A DNA stretch of 64,000 nucleotides from Zeimonas sp032027205 (GCA_032027205.1 JAVSMN010000001.1:3041418-3105417), one strand, 5' to 3'. Shown: positions 54,519 through 63,108, counted from the stretch's first letter. The notes: generated by a model not told the origin, from the sequence alone. Numbers and translations: made by a program.

Positions 54519-55994
54519 ATGAATCCTCAACTGCTCAACACCTGGGCGGCGGCGCCCGAGATCGCGCTACTCGTGGCGATCTGCGTGGTGCTGCTCGTCG
54601 ACGCCTGGGTTCCCGCCGAGAAGCGGATCAGCACCGCCGGGATGTCGCTGATCGCGATCGCGATTCCGACGGTGATCACGCTGTGGCAGCTCGGCCAGCC
54701 CGTGCAGTACGCCTTCGGCGGCATGTACGTCGCCGACATCTTCGCGCACCTGCTCAAGCTGTCGTCGTACGTGTCGATGGCGGTGGTCATCATCTACGGC
54801 AACGCCTACGTGCGCGCGCGGCCGATTCCGCTCGGCGAGTTCCACACGCTGGTGCTGTTCTCGCTGCTGGGCCAGATGGTGATGATGTCGGCAGCGAACA
54901 TGCTGATCATCTACCTCGGGCTCGAGATGATGTCGCTGGCGCTGTACGCGATGATCGCGCTGCAGCGCGACGCGCGCCTGCCCGGCGAAGCGGCGATGAA
55001 GTACTTCGTGCTCGGCGCGCTGTCGTCTGGCTTCCTGCTGTACGGGATGTCGATGATCTACGGCGGCACCGGAAGCCTCGATCTCGCGCAGATCGCCACC
55101 GCGTATGCATCCGGACAGGCCGACTCCACGGTCTTCACCTTCGGCGTCGTGTTCATCGTCGCAGGCCTGGCCTTCAAGCTGGGTGCGGTGCCGTTCCACA
55201 TGTGGCTGCCCGACGTCTACCACGGCGCGCACACGGCGGCCACGCTCGTCATCGCCACCGGCTCGAAGCTCGCCGCATTCGCGATCGCGTTCCGCCTGCT
55301 CGTTGAAGGACTGATCGGCGTGGCGGCCGACTGGCAGCTGATGCTGATGATCCTCGCCGTGCTGTCGCTGGCGATCGGCAACATCGTCGCGGTGGCGCAG
55401 ACGAACTTCAAGCGGATGCTCGCGTACTCGACGATCTCGCAGATCGGCTTCGTGCTGCTCGGGCTGCTTGCCGGCGTGGTCGACGGCAACATGTCGTCGG
55501 CGCCCACTGCGTATGGCGCGGCGCTCTTCTACCTCGTCACCTATGTGCTCACCACGCTGGGCACCTTCGGCCTGGTGCTGCTGCTCGCGCGCTCCGGCTT
55601 CGAAGCCGAGGAGATCGACGACCTGAAGGGGCTGAACCGGCGCAGCCCGTGGCTCGCGCTGATGCTGCTGCTGATGATGTTCTCGCTCGCCGGCATTCCG
55701 CCGCTGGTGGGCTTCTACGCCAAGCTCGTCGTGCTCAAGGCGCTGATCGACGCGGGGCTGGTGTGGCTCGCCGTCGTCGCCGTCGTGTTCTCGCTGATCG
55801 GCGCGTTCTATTACGTGCGCGTGGTCAAGGCGATGTACTTCGACGAGCCGACGCAATCGGTAGCGATCGAGCCGCAGCCGTTGGCCAGCGCGACGATGGC
55901 GGTCAACGGACTGGCGGTGCTGCTGCTCGGCATCGTTCCGGGGCCGCTGATGGCCGCCTGCCTGGTCGCGATCCAGCAGGCGCTCACCACCTAG
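54519..55994 (+). CDS. nuoN: NADH-quinone oxidoreductase subunit N
   Basis: A 491-residue antiporter-like subunit and last gene of the nuo operon. Motifs: IYLGLEMMSLALYAMIALQRD, GAVPFHMWLPDVYHGAHTAATLVIATGSKLAAFAIAFRLL and NFKRMLAYSTISQIGFVLLG. The ATG at 54519 is 10 bases after nuoM; an earlier in-frame start would overlap nuoM by more than 50 bases. No terminator is visible before the Nudix gene. Confidence 0.96.
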   Translation: MNPQLLNTWAAAPEIALLVAICVVLLVDAWVPAEKRISTAGMSLIAIAIPTVITLWQLGQPVQYAFGGMYVADIFAHLLKLSSYVSMAVVIIYGNAYVRARPIPLGEFHTLVLFSLLGQMVMMSAANMLIIYLGLEMMSLALYAMIALQRDARLPGEAAMKYFVLGALSSGFLLYGMSMIYGGTGSLDLAQIATAYASGQADSTVFTFGVVFIVAGLAFKLGAVPFHMWLPDVYHGAHTAATLVIATGSKLAAFAIAFRLLVEGLIGVAADWQLMLMILAVLSLAIGNIVAVAQTNFKRMLAYSTISQIGFVLLGLLAGVVDGNMSSAPTAYGAALFYLVTYVLTTLGTFGLVLLLARSGFEAEEIDDLKGLNRRSPWLALMLLLMMFSLAGIPPLVGFYAKLVVLKALIDAGLVWLAVVAVVFSLIGAFYYVRVVKAMYFDEPTQSVAIEPQPLASATMAVNGLAVLLLGIVPGPLMAACLVAIQQALTT

Positions 55995-56004
55995 GAAGCC
56001 CGCG

Positions 56005-56577
56005 ATGAAGGACCTGCGCGAAACCACGATCGAGTCGCAGGTCGTCTACGACGGCAGCTTCCTGCAGATGCGACGCGATCGCGTGCTGCTGCCCAACGGC
56101 CACGAGAGCGCGCGCGAGTTCATCGTGCACCCGGGCGCGGCGACGATGATCCCGATCTTCCCCGACGAGCGCATCCTCGTCGAACGGCAGTACCGCTATC
56201 CGGTGGGCCTGACGATGATCGAGATGCCGGCCGGCAAGATCGACCCGGGCGAAACCGCGCTGCAGACGGCGAAGCGCGAACTCGTCGAGGAAACCGGCTA
56301 CCTCGCGCGCGAATGGGCCTTCCTCACGCGGTTGCATCCGGCGATCGGCTTCGCCACCGAGGTGATGGACCTCTTCCTGTGCCGAGACCTCGAGCTCACC
56401 GAGCACAGCCCCGACGAGGACGAGTTCCTCGAGATCGAGATCGTGCCTCTCGGCTGGCTGGTCGACGAGCTGCGCGCCGGGCGCCTCAGTGACGTCAAGA
56501 CGCAGATCACCACGTTCTGGCTCGAGCGGATGTTCTCCGGCGCATGGCCGTGGCCGGAGTTCGAGCGGGCGGAGTAG
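56005..56577 (+). CDS. Nudix hydrolase, ADP-ribose pyrophosphatase type
   Basis: A 190-residue Nudix hydrolase. The Nudix box GKIDPGETALQTAKRELVEETGY matches GX5EX7REUXEEXGU exactly and supplies the metal-binding glutamates. The flanking layout (VYDGSFLQMRRDRVLLPNG, REFIVHPGAATMIPIF, VMDLFLCRDLE) is like ADP-ribose or GDP-mannose pyrophosphatases. It starts 10 bases after nuoN and could be co-transcribed; hydrolysis of ADP-ribose or NADH-derived dinucleotides would fit a link to NADH metabolism, but that is inference. Confidence 0.9.
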   Translation: MKDLRETTIESQVVYDGSFLQMRRDRVLLPNGHESAREFIVHPGAATMIPIFPDERILVERQYRYPVGLTMIEMPAGKIDPGETALQTAKRELVEETGYLAREWAFLTRLHPAIGFATEVMDLFLCRDLELTEHSPDEDEFLEIEIVPLGWLVDELRAGRLSDVKTQITTFWLERMFSGAWPWPEFERAE

Positions 56578-56672
56578 GCGAGCGGCAGGACCAGGCCGGG
56601 AGGTCGACCGATTCACCACTGCCTGGGCGGCGGACGTGCCCGCGTCAGCGATCCGCTACCCTCGTGCTGCGC

Positions 56673-57257
56673 TCAATTGGCGTCGGCGAACAACTCGTCG
56701 ACTTCGATGCGCACCTGCGGCATTGCCCTGCAGGCCACTGCATCGCCCGCGGCGAGTGTCTGCGCGCTGCGATAGCTGCCGTTGACCGGCTCGCGATGGA
56801 CGAGCATCTGCCGTCGGCGCGCGTCGACGATCCACACCTCCGGCACGCCGCTTTCGGCATAGAAGCGCAGCTTCACGTCGCGATCGTACCGCAGCGACGA
56901 ATCGGATACTTCGATTACGAGCAGCGTGTCGGCCGCGACTGGAACCGCGCTCATGTAGTCGTCGGCTCGCCAGCGCAGTAGCGACAGATCGGGTTGCGGC
57001 TCGGTGACGTCGCTGAGGATCAGCGAGTTCTGGGGCGACACCACCGCACGGCCCGCGGAGCGTTCGATCAGCAGGCGCGTCAGTCGCGAAACAAGTCCGC
57101 CGTGCAGGCTTCCGATCGGCGCCATCCGGATCAGCTCCCCGTCGATGAGTTCGACGCGATCGTTCTCGCCGAGGATGCCGACCTCGCCCATCCGATGGTA
57201 TTGCTCGACGGTGAGCTTGAACCGGCTGGGTGGGGTGTCGGTGATCACGGCACTCAT
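56673..57257 (-). CDS. Uma2-family (DUF820) PD-(D/E)XK endonuclease-like protein
   Basis: A 194-residue Uma2 family protein. Core motifs: VELIDGELIRMAPIGSLHG, EPQPDLSLLR (catalytic Asp region), LLVIEVSDSSLRYDRDVKLRFYAESGVPEVWIVDARRRQ (ExS...K pattern). The restriction-endonuclease-like fold is recognised, but cellular roles are largely unknown; these genes are common as multicopy families in cyanobacteria and scattered in other bacteria, often mobile. An alternative start six codons upstream (57275) exists; neither has a clear Shine-Dalgarno. It stands alone between the Nudix gene and tRNA-Ser. Confidence 0.85.
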   Translation of the reverse strand: MSAVITDTPPSRFKLTVEQYHRMGEVGILGENDRVELIDGELIRMAPIGSLHGGLVSRLTRLLIERSAGRAVVSPQNSLILSDVTEPQPDLSLLRWRADDYMSAVPVAADTLLVIEVSDSSLRYDRDVKLRFYAESGVPEVWIVDARRRQMLVHREPVNGSYRSAQTLAAGDAVACRAMPQVRIEVDELFADAN

Positions 57258-57371
57258 GGGTGGGGAGCTTCGCATCGGCGGGCGGCGGGCGCCATGCTTC
57301 GAAAGTCTAGACCCGATGGTGCGACGGGTCGATGCGACCAGGCCGCAGGGCGCGGCGTCAGTGCGCAGCCG

Positions 57372-57459
57372 TGGCGGAAGAGGTGGGATTCGAACCCACG
57401 GACGGTCGCCCGTCGCCGGTTTTCAAGACCGGTGCCTTAAGCCGCTCGGCCACTCTTCC
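57372..57459 (-). tRNA. tRNA-Ser (anticodon TGA)
   Basis: A complete class II tRNA of 88 bases including encoded CCA, read on the minus strand. Acceptor GGAAGAG pairs with CTCTTCC, discriminator G. Anticodon stem CCGGT/ACCGG encloses CTTGAAA with anticodon TGA. A long variable arm and the T-arm GTGGG-TTCGAAT-CCCAC are present. It decodes UCA/UCN codons. Confidence 0.95.
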
Positions 57460-57522
57460 GCAGGGGCCCAGAGTATAGGGCCTTCAGCCGTCGGAAGTCC
57501 GCCGGCGACCGCCCGTCGGGAC

Positions 57523-57538
57523 TGTGACTTTTGTCACG
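57523..57538. promoter_or_regulatory. CRP/FNR-like palindromic site upstream of the DUF4382 gene
   Basis: TGTGA-N6-TCACG (57523-57538) matches the CRP consensus TGTGA-N6-TCACA at nine of ten positions. It is about 75 bases before the ATG of the DUF4382 lipoprotein gene. A short hairpin, GGAGGC-TTC-GCCTCC (57577-57591), follows in the leader. Binding is not shown. Confidence 0.4.
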
Positions 57539-57610
57539 CGAGGTGCCACGCACGTGTAACGCAGAATCGCGCCATCGGAGGCTTCGCCTCCCCATTTCGT
57601 GAGGTTCGCG

Positions 57611-58786
57611 ATGATCCGTTTCGTTCGCCGTGGTTCGTTGATCGCCGTTGCCGCCGTAGTTGCCGCCTGCGGAGGCGGGGGCGGTGGAGGCGGCGGCACC
57701 GGCACGCTGGGCGTTTCGCTCACCGATGCGCCGGCCTGCGGATACGACAACGTCTGGGTCACCGTGACGAAGGTGCGGGTGCACAAGGCGGAAGGGGCGA
57801 CCGACGGGGATGCGGGCTGGTCCGAAGTGCTCGTCGACGGCGGCGCCGGCCGTCGCATCGACCTGCTTTCGCTCCAGAACGGCGTGCTGGCAGATCTCGG
57901 TCAGACGTCGCTTCCGGAAGGTCACTACACGCAGGTCCGCCTGGTCCTTTCCGAGGCGAACGGAGCGAACCAGATCACGCTGACCGGCAACCCGACGCCG
58001 ATCTCGCTCGATACGCCCAGCGCGCAGCAGAGTGGCCTGAAGCTCAAGCACGGCTTCGACGTCGCGGCGGGCGAGGAGGTCGACCTCGTGCTCGACTTCG
58101 ACGCCTGCAAGTCGATCGTCAAGCGCGGAGGCCAGGATCGTTACAACCTGAAGCCCGTCGTCTCCGTGCTGCCGATCCTGGTCGGGTCGATCGAAGGCGC
58201 AGCCGTCGCTCCGGCCGCCGCGGCGACGGAGGGCGCCTGGGCGTCGCTGCAGAAGGTGGACCCTGCGACCGGCGAGGTGACTGTCGTGCGCGCGACGACC
58301 GTGCGCGATGACGGCACCTGGACGCTGTCGCCCGTCCCCGTGTCGTCGTCTACCGGTCCGGAATACAACCTGGTGATCGGCGCGCCGGGCTACGCGAGCG
58401 TCGTATTCACGAACGTTCCGGTGCAGACCGGGGTTCCCACGACGGTGCCGGGCGTGACGCTCGATTTGTCGACCGAGCGCGAGATCGGCGGTGCCATCAC
58501 GCCGGTCGGGGTGAACAACTCCGTGCAGGCGCTGCAGGAGGTTGCGACCGACGTCGTCATCGAGGCCGACTTCGCCACCGCAGATGCGGTCACCCCCGGG
58601 GAATACACGATGTCGGTTCCGTCCGACGCAGCCCGGGTCGCTCCTTACGCGGCGTCGTCGCCCGCGTTCGTCACCGGCTCCAACGCGGGGCAATACAGGA
58701 TTCGGGCGACCAACGGCACGGCCTCGAAGGAGGCGCCTGCCGACGTGACCGGTGGCAACGTCGTCGATCTCGACTTCGCGTTCTGA
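57611..58786 (+). CDS. DUF4382 domain lipoprotein
   Basis: A 391-residue exported protein. The signal sequence ends in the lipobox VAAC (Cys near residue 19), followed directly by a run of nine Gly, a flexible tether often seen in surface lipoproteins. Residues about 30-180 form a DUF4382 domain (GTLGVSLTDAPACGYDNVWVTVTKVRVHK, INLL-like RIDLLSLQNGVLADLG, VDLVLDFDACKSIV). The C-terminal part has repeated beta-sandwich-like segments (carboxypeptidase regulatory-like). Function unknown; probably envelope or surface exposed. The ATG 57611 has GAGG 6 bases upstream; a GTG at 57599 is possible. Confidence 0.85.
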   Translation: MIRFVRRGSLIAVAAVVAACGGGGGGGGGTGTLGVSLTDAPACGYDNVWVTVTKVRVHKAEGATDGDAGWSEVLVDGGAGRRIDLLSLQNGVLADLGQTSLPEGHYTQVRLVLSEANGANQITLTGNPTPISLDTPSAQQSGLKLKHGFDVAAGEEVDLVLDFDACKSIVKRGGQDRYNLKPVVSVLPILVGSIEGAAVAPAAAATEGAWASLQKVDPATGEVTVVRATTVRDDGTWTLSPVPVSSSTGPEYNLVIGAPGYASVVFTNVPVQTGVPTTVPGVTLDLSTEREIGGAITPVGVNNSVQALQEVATDVVIEADFATADAVTPGEYTMSVPSDAARVAPYAASSPAFVTGSNAGQYRIRATNGTASKEAPADVTGGNVVDLDFAF

Positions 58787-58836
58787 TCGGGCTTTTCGGG
58801 CGCGACCCTTAGGGGTCATGCGTCGCGGGAGGCAAG

Positions 58837-58865
58837 GGGCCGGCCACGAGCCGGCCCTTTTTTTT
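58837..58865 (+). terminator. Intrinsic terminator after the DUF4382 gene
   Basis: GGGCCGGC / GCCGGCCC forms an 8-base perfect GC stem with a 5-base loop (CACGA), followed by eight T residues (58858-58865). It ends the DUF4382 transcript and separates it from the converging histidine kinase gene. Confidence 0.92.
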
Positions 58866-58872
58866 CAGGTCT

Positions 58873-60081
58873 CTACGGTGCGCCGTCGGTGTTCGGCTGG
58901 TTTGCCGACGGCGTTGCCGGACGGGGGTCGGTGTGCGCGAGCGGCAGCCGAAGTGCGAACACGCTGCCCATCCCGACGCCGGGGCTGCGCGCCTCGATGC
59001 CGCCGCCGTGCATCGCCGCGAGTTCCTTGACGACGGCCAGGCCCACGCCCAGGCCGGGCGCGGTGGCGCGAGCGTCGTCGCGCGTGAACAGCTCGAAGAT
59101 GTGGGGTAGTACATCCGGCGCGATGCCCATGCCGTTGTCGGTCACCCGGATCACTGCCATGTCGCCCTCGATCGTGGCACTGACCGTGATGTGTCCGCCG
59201 GGCGGCGTGAACTTGATCGCGTTGCCGAGCAGGTTCAGCAGCATCTGCTGAAGCCGTTGCGGATCGGCATCGACCGCGAAGCGGATGAGCGGATAGGTGC
59301 AGGCGAGGACCTGCCCTCGCTGTTCGACGCTCGTGCGCACGGCCGCGTCTGCCTGATCGATCGCGTCCTGCACGACGACCGGATGGCGCTCGAGCGTGAA
59401 GCGCGCCGGAGCGGGCTGCGACGCACCCGACAGGTCCTCGAACAGCTTGGCGAGCGTGTCGATTTGGCGCTGCAGGACATTCAGCGAGCGCCGGCGCACC
59501 GTTTCGTCGTCGGACATGCCGATCAGCGTTGCCGAGTTCTGCATCGGCGCCAGTGCGTTGCGCATCTCATGAACGATCGACACGATGTACTCCGATCGAC
59601 GCTCGTTCTCCCGCTCGCGCGCGGCGAGTCGGTTCTGCGTGGCAACGACCTGCGTGCGCAGGTCGGTGCGGTCGCGCATCAGCTTGACGAGCCGCGAGAC
59701 GCTTCCGTCGGCGTCGCGCAGTGCCGACAGCACGCCACTTCCCCAGAATCGGCTGCCGTCCTTGCGCAGGTGCCAGCGATCGTCCTCGGATCGGCCTGCC
59801 GCGATCGCCGTGCGGATCTCCTGCCGATCGAGTCCCATGCGTCGATCTTCCGGCGTGAAGAGTCGGCCGATGTCCATGCCGATTGCCTCGCTCTCCTCGT
59901 AGCCGAAGAGGCGGGTGGCCGCGCCGAGCCAGGCTTCGATGACGCCGTCCGGGCGCACGATGACGAGCGCGTGTTCGGTGGCGTTGCGCAGGAAACGCGC
60001 AATCCATGCGTCGAGGTCGTTCGGTGGCTCGGTGTGCATGCGCACGAAAGATTTGTAACGAAGCTGCTTGTCGCCTTGCAT
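58873..60081 (-). CDS. PAS-domain sensor histidine kinase
   Basis: A 402-residue soluble kinase. A PAS domain (about residues 30-145, ALVIVRPDGVIEAWLGAATRLFGYEESEAIGMDIG) precedes a HisKA domain with the phosphoacceptor His171 in SIVHEMRNALAPM and a HATPase_c domain with the N-box LLNLLGNAIKFTPPGG, G1 VTDNGMGIA and G2 GLGVGLAVVKELAAMHGG. There is no membrane helix, so the signal is probably cytosolic (redox, ligand or light through PAS). No response regulator gene is adjacent. A start at the internal Met15 is possible. It diverges from the quinone oxidoreductase gene. Confidence 0.9.
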   Translation of the reverse strand: MQGDKQLRYKSFVRMHTEPPNDLDAWIARFLRNATEHALVIVRPDGVIEAWLGAATRLFGYEESEAIGMDIGRLFTPEDRRMGLDRQEIRTAIAAGRSEDDRWHLRKDGSRFWGSGVLSALRDADGSVSRLVKLMRDRTDLRTQVVATQNRLAARERENERRSEYIVSIVHEMRNALAPMQNSATLIGMSDDETVRRRSLNVLQRQIDTLAKLFEDLSGASQPAPARFTLERHPVVVQDAIDQADAAVRTSVEQRGQVLACTYPLIRFAVDADPQRLQQMLLNLLGNAIKFTPPGGHITVSATIEGDMAVIRVTDNGMGIAPDVLPHIFELFTRDDARATAPGLGVGLAVVKELAAMHGGGIEARSPGVGMGSVFALRLPLAHTDPRPATPSANQPNTDGAP

Positions 60082-60263
60082 GGGCGGTGCCCGGTGGGGA
60101 GCGTCGGGAATGCTGCGTCTCGCAGCAGGTTCCCGCCGTGGCGCCCGGTGGGCGGCGCCGCATGAGCCGCTTCCGGCACGCGCTCGCGCGGGCGCCGGGG
60201 CAGCTAGAATCGGCCGAGCGGCTGCGCGTCTCTCGTCGCGGCGGGCCCATCGGAGGAGATCGG

Positions 60264-61244
60264 ATGAAAGCCGTCGTCTGCAGGCAATGGGGTCCGCCCG
60301 AGTCGCTGGTCGTCGAGGAAGTCGCGTCGCCCGCGCCCGCGGCCGGCGAAGTGCTGATCGACGTTCATGCGGCGGGCGTCAATTTCCCCGATTCGCTGAT
60401 CATCCAGAAGAAATACCAGGTGCAACCGCCGCTGCCGTTCACCCCTGGGGCGGAGGTCGCGGGCGTCGTGCATTCGGTGGGCGAGGGCGTGAAGCAATGG
60501 AAGCCCGGCGATCGCGTTATCGCGAACGCGCCGTGGGGCGGATACGCCGAGCAGATCGCGGTGAACGCGCAGCGGCTCGTTCCGATGCCCGACGCGATGG
60601 ACTTCGCGACCGCCTCGGCCTATGTGCTCGCGTATGGAACGAGCCTGTTCGCGCTGAAGGACCGCGCGAAACTGCAGCCCGGCGAGATTTTGCTCGTGCT
60701 CGGCGCGGCAGGCGGCGTGGGCATCGCGGCGGTGGAAATCGGCAAGTCGATGGGCGCGCACGTGATCGCCTGCGCGTCCAGCGAAGACAAGCTCGCGCTG
60801 TGCCGCCAGCACGGCGCCGACGCGACGATCGACTACGCGCGCGAAAACCTTCGTGAGCGGATCGCCGAACTCACCGGCGGCAAGGGACCCGACGTCATCT
60901 ATGACCCGGTCGGCGGCGATCTCACCGAGCAGGCGTTCCGCTCGATCGCCTGGGAGGGCCGGCACCTCGTCATCGGCTTCGCTGCCGGAGACATTCCGAA
61001 GATGCCGCTGAACCTGCCGTTGTTGAAGACGGCATCGCTGGTCGGCGCGTTCTGGGGCAACTTCATCCAGCGCGATCCGAAGCGCACGCGCGAGCACATG
61101 AAGGAACTGTTCGGGTTGTACGCATCCGGCAAGGTGCATCCGCCGGTGACGCACCGCTATTCGCTGGAGCAGGCGGGGCAGGCGCTGCGCGACGTGATGG
61201 AGCGGCGCGTGAAGGGCAAGGTCGTCATCCTGCCGAGGGGTTGA
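60264..61244 (+). CDS. NADPH:quinone oxidoreductase family protein (MDR superfamily)
   Basis: A 326-residue zinc-independent medium-chain dehydrogenase/reductase. N-terminal GroES-like domain (MKAVVCRQWGPPESLVVEEVASP, AAGVNFPDSLIIQKKYQVQPPLPFTPGAEVAGVV) and Rossmann domain (LVLGAAGGVGIAAVEIGKSMGAHVIAC). The zinc-ligand cysteines of alcohol dehydrogenases are absent, as in QOR enzymes. It probably reduces quinones or enones with NADPH. GGAGGAG lies 5 bases before the ATG. Its 3' end overlaps the converging isomerase gene by 20 bases. Confidence 0.9.
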   Translation: MKAVVCRQWGPPESLVVEEVASPAPAAGEVLIDVHAAGVNFPDSLIIQKKYQVQPPLPFTPGAEVAGVVHSVGEGVKQWKPGDRVIANAPWGGYAEQIAVNAQRLVPMPDAMDFATASAYVLAYGTSLFALKDRAKLQPGEILLVLGAAGGVGIAAVEIGKSMGAHVIACASSEDKLALCRQHGADATIDYARENLRERIAELTGGKGPDVIYDPVGGDLTEQAFRSIAWEGRHLVIGFAAGDIPKMPLNLPLLKTASLVGAFWGNFIQRDPKRTREHMKELFGLYASGKVHPPVTHRYSLEQAGQALRDVMERRVKGKVVILPRG

Positions 61245-61896
61245 GCGAGCCGGGGCGCCGCACGCCTTCGCGTTGCACGCCTTCCGGCATCGCGCGCGCG
61301 GCGCGCAGCGCGTCGGACGCGAAGAACGCATCGCCTTCGAGCCGCGCGACGATCATCGGCATGGCATCGAAGCCCCAGTAGCGCTCGCCTTCGATCACGG
61401 AGGTCGGCACGCCGAACACGCCGGCGGCGATCGCTTCGTCGGTGTTCGCGCGCAGCGTTTGCTTGACCTGCGGCGATTCGAGCGATTCGGGCCGGACGCC
61501 CAACTCGTCAAGCAGCGCCGCGAAGGCCTCTTGCTCGGTCGGCACTTGTCCGTGGCGCCAGACGAACGCGAACAAGCGTCGAACGACGTCGAGCTCGCTG
61601 CCGAGGACGATGCTCAGGCGCAGCAGTGGCAGCGGCACGAACGGGTGCATCGGCGGCAGCTTCAACGCGATGCCGTTCGAATGCGCGATCCACGCCACGT
61701 GCTCGAAGGTCCATTGCCGCTTCGGCGCGATCTCGGCCGGGCCGACGTTGCCCCAGTGCTTCAGCAACCCGGCGAAGAGCACCGGCCGGCAGCGCAGCGT
61801 CGCGCGTTCGGCGATGCGATCGAGCTGCGTGCTCTGCAGGTAAGCGAACGGCGAAACGAAGTCGAAGTACCAGTCGACGACGATGTCTTTTTTCAT
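61225..61896 (-). CDS. 2-hydroxychromene-2-carboxylate isomerase-like DsbA-family protein
   Basis: A 223-residue GST-kappa/DsbA-fold protein. WYFDFVSPFAYLQS contains Ser15 at the position of the catalytic Ser/Cys in HCCA isomerases; later motifs are FVPLPLLRL, FAFVWRHGQVPTEQEAFAALLDELG and GVFGVPTSVIEGERYWGFDAM with the cis-Pro of the thioredoxin fold. HCCA isomerase acts in naphthalene degradation with glutathione; in genomes without that pathway the substrate is unknown. It overlaps the upstream enoyl-CoA hydratase gene by 4 bases. Confidence 0.87.
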   Translation of the reverse strand: MKKDIVVDWYFDFVSPFAYLQSTQLDRIAERATLRCRPVLFAGLLKHWGNVGPAEIAPKRQWTFEHVAWIAHSNGIALKLPPMHPFVPLPLLRLSIVLGSELDVVRRLFAFVWRHGQVPTEQEAFAALLDELGVRPESLESPQVKQTLRANTDEAIAAGVFGVPTSVIEGERYWGFDAMPMIVARLEGDAFFASDALRAARAMPEGVQREGVRRPGSLNPSAG

Positions 61897-62741
61897 GTCG
61901 CGTCGCTTTCCTCGTCCGATTCGGCGAAGCGACGCAGCGGCTCGAGATCGGCAAAGCGCGGCGCGCGCTTCTCGGTGCGCGCGCGGATCGCCTCGGCTAC
62001 CGCCTCGTTGTCCCACAGGCCCGACTGCAGCCAGCCCATCTGCTGCAGTCCGTCGGCCACCGAGTGGTCGCGCGCGTAGTCGATTGCCTGCTTGCTCGCC
62101 CAGACGGCCACCGGAGGCTTCGTCGCGATCTCGCGCGCGACGTCCATCACTTCGTCGATCATCGCTTCCTGCGTCTCGAACAGGTCGTTGACCAGGCCCA
62201 GCGCCAGCGCGCGCGCCGCCGGCAATCGGCGTCCGGTGTAGGCGAGTTCGCGCGCCACGCCCTCGGGAATCAGCTTCGGCAGGCGCTGCAGCGTTCCGAG
62301 GTCCGCCGCGAGCCCGATGTTGATTTCCTGCACGCAGAAGAACGCATCGTTCGTGCAGTAGCGAACGTCGCAGGCGCAGACGAGGTCCACGCCTCCGCCG
62401 ATGCAGCCTCCCTGGATCGCGGCGATCACCGGCATGCGCAACTGCGCGAGCCGGTCAAAGGTGCGCTGCATGTCGGTGAGCAGCAGCGCGATGTTCGCCC
62501 GCGACGCCGCCCGCGAATCGTCCAGCGAGATCGACGATCCGAAAGCTTCGAGCGACATCCCCGCGCTGAAGTGCCTGCCCGTCGAATCGATCACCAGCAC
62601 CCGCGCCGGCGCCTCTCGCTGCAGCCGCTCGAGAATCCCGTCGAGCTCCCGCCAGAACCCCGGACTCATCGTGTTGAACGCCTCCGGCCGATCCAACGTC
62701 AGCCGAGCCACCCGATCGACGATCTCGAAACGGAAGTTCAT
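61893..62741 (-). CDS. Enoyl-CoA hydratase/isomerase family protein
   Basis: A 282-residue crotonase-fold enzyme. It has the two oxyanion-hole segments HFSAGMSLEAF and AAIQGGCIGGGVDLVCACDVRYC, then EINIGLAADLGTLQRLPKLI with the acidic residues expected of a delta3,5-delta2,4-dienoyl-CoA isomerase-like member (the Asp in LAADLG). The exact reaction is unresolved. It is co-transcribed with the DsbA-family isomerase (4-base overlap). Confidence 0.88.
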   Translation of the reverse strand: MNFRFEIVDRVARLTLDRPEAFNTMSPGFWRELDGILERLQREAPARVLVIDSTGRHFSAGMSLEAFGSSISLDDSRAASRANIALLLTDMQRTFDRLAQLRMPVIAAIQGGCIGGGVDLVCACDVRYCTNDAFFCVQEINIGLAADLGTLQRLPKLIPEGVARELAYTGRRLPAARALALGLVNDLFETQEAMIDEVMDVAREIATKPPVAVWASKQAIDYARDHSVADGLQQMGWLQSGLWDNEAVAEAIRARTEKRAPRFADLEPLRRFAESDEESDAT

Positions 62742-62843
62742 GCGCGCAAGCTCCGCAGTGCGCCCCCGCGTCAGTTAGCGGGTGGTTCGAACCGATGCTA
62801 GCAGCGAACGCGAACGCGTGGCTGCGCGCACCCACGCGACGCT

Positions 62844-63047
62844 GGCGCGAGAGCGAAGGGGCGCGCGCCCGACGCGCGCTCGGCGAGCCGGCCGCTACCG
62901 AAAGCAAACTCGCGGGACCCGACGCCGTGGGGCGCGCAGCGCCCCTCGGCAGCGGGTGCGAGTTTGCGAGGTAGGGCCGGGAAGCCCCGGCGAAGCCGGG
63001 GCCGAAGCCGTGCGCGCGTCGGGCGTGCGCCCCTTCGCTCTCGCGCC
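62844..63047. repeat. 204-base nested inverted-repeat element
   Basis: The outer arms 62844-62884 and 63007-63047 are inverted repeats of 41 bases with only two mismatches. Nested inside are GCAAACTCGC/GCGAGTTTGC (62904-62913 and 62958-62967), ACCCG/CGGGT, and the hairpin GGGGCGC-GCA-GCGCCCC (62929-62945), plus a separate CCCCGGC-GAA-GCCGGGG hairpin (about 62985-63001). No gene lies in the 367-base gap (62742-63108) and this element occupies most of it. It may be a MITE-like or REP-cluster element, or encode a structured RNA. Confidence 0.8.
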
Positions 63048-63108
63048 CCGCACAAACGAAACGCACGCGTGCAGTTATCCTGCGCCACGTCATGTTCCGA
63101 GGCCCACC

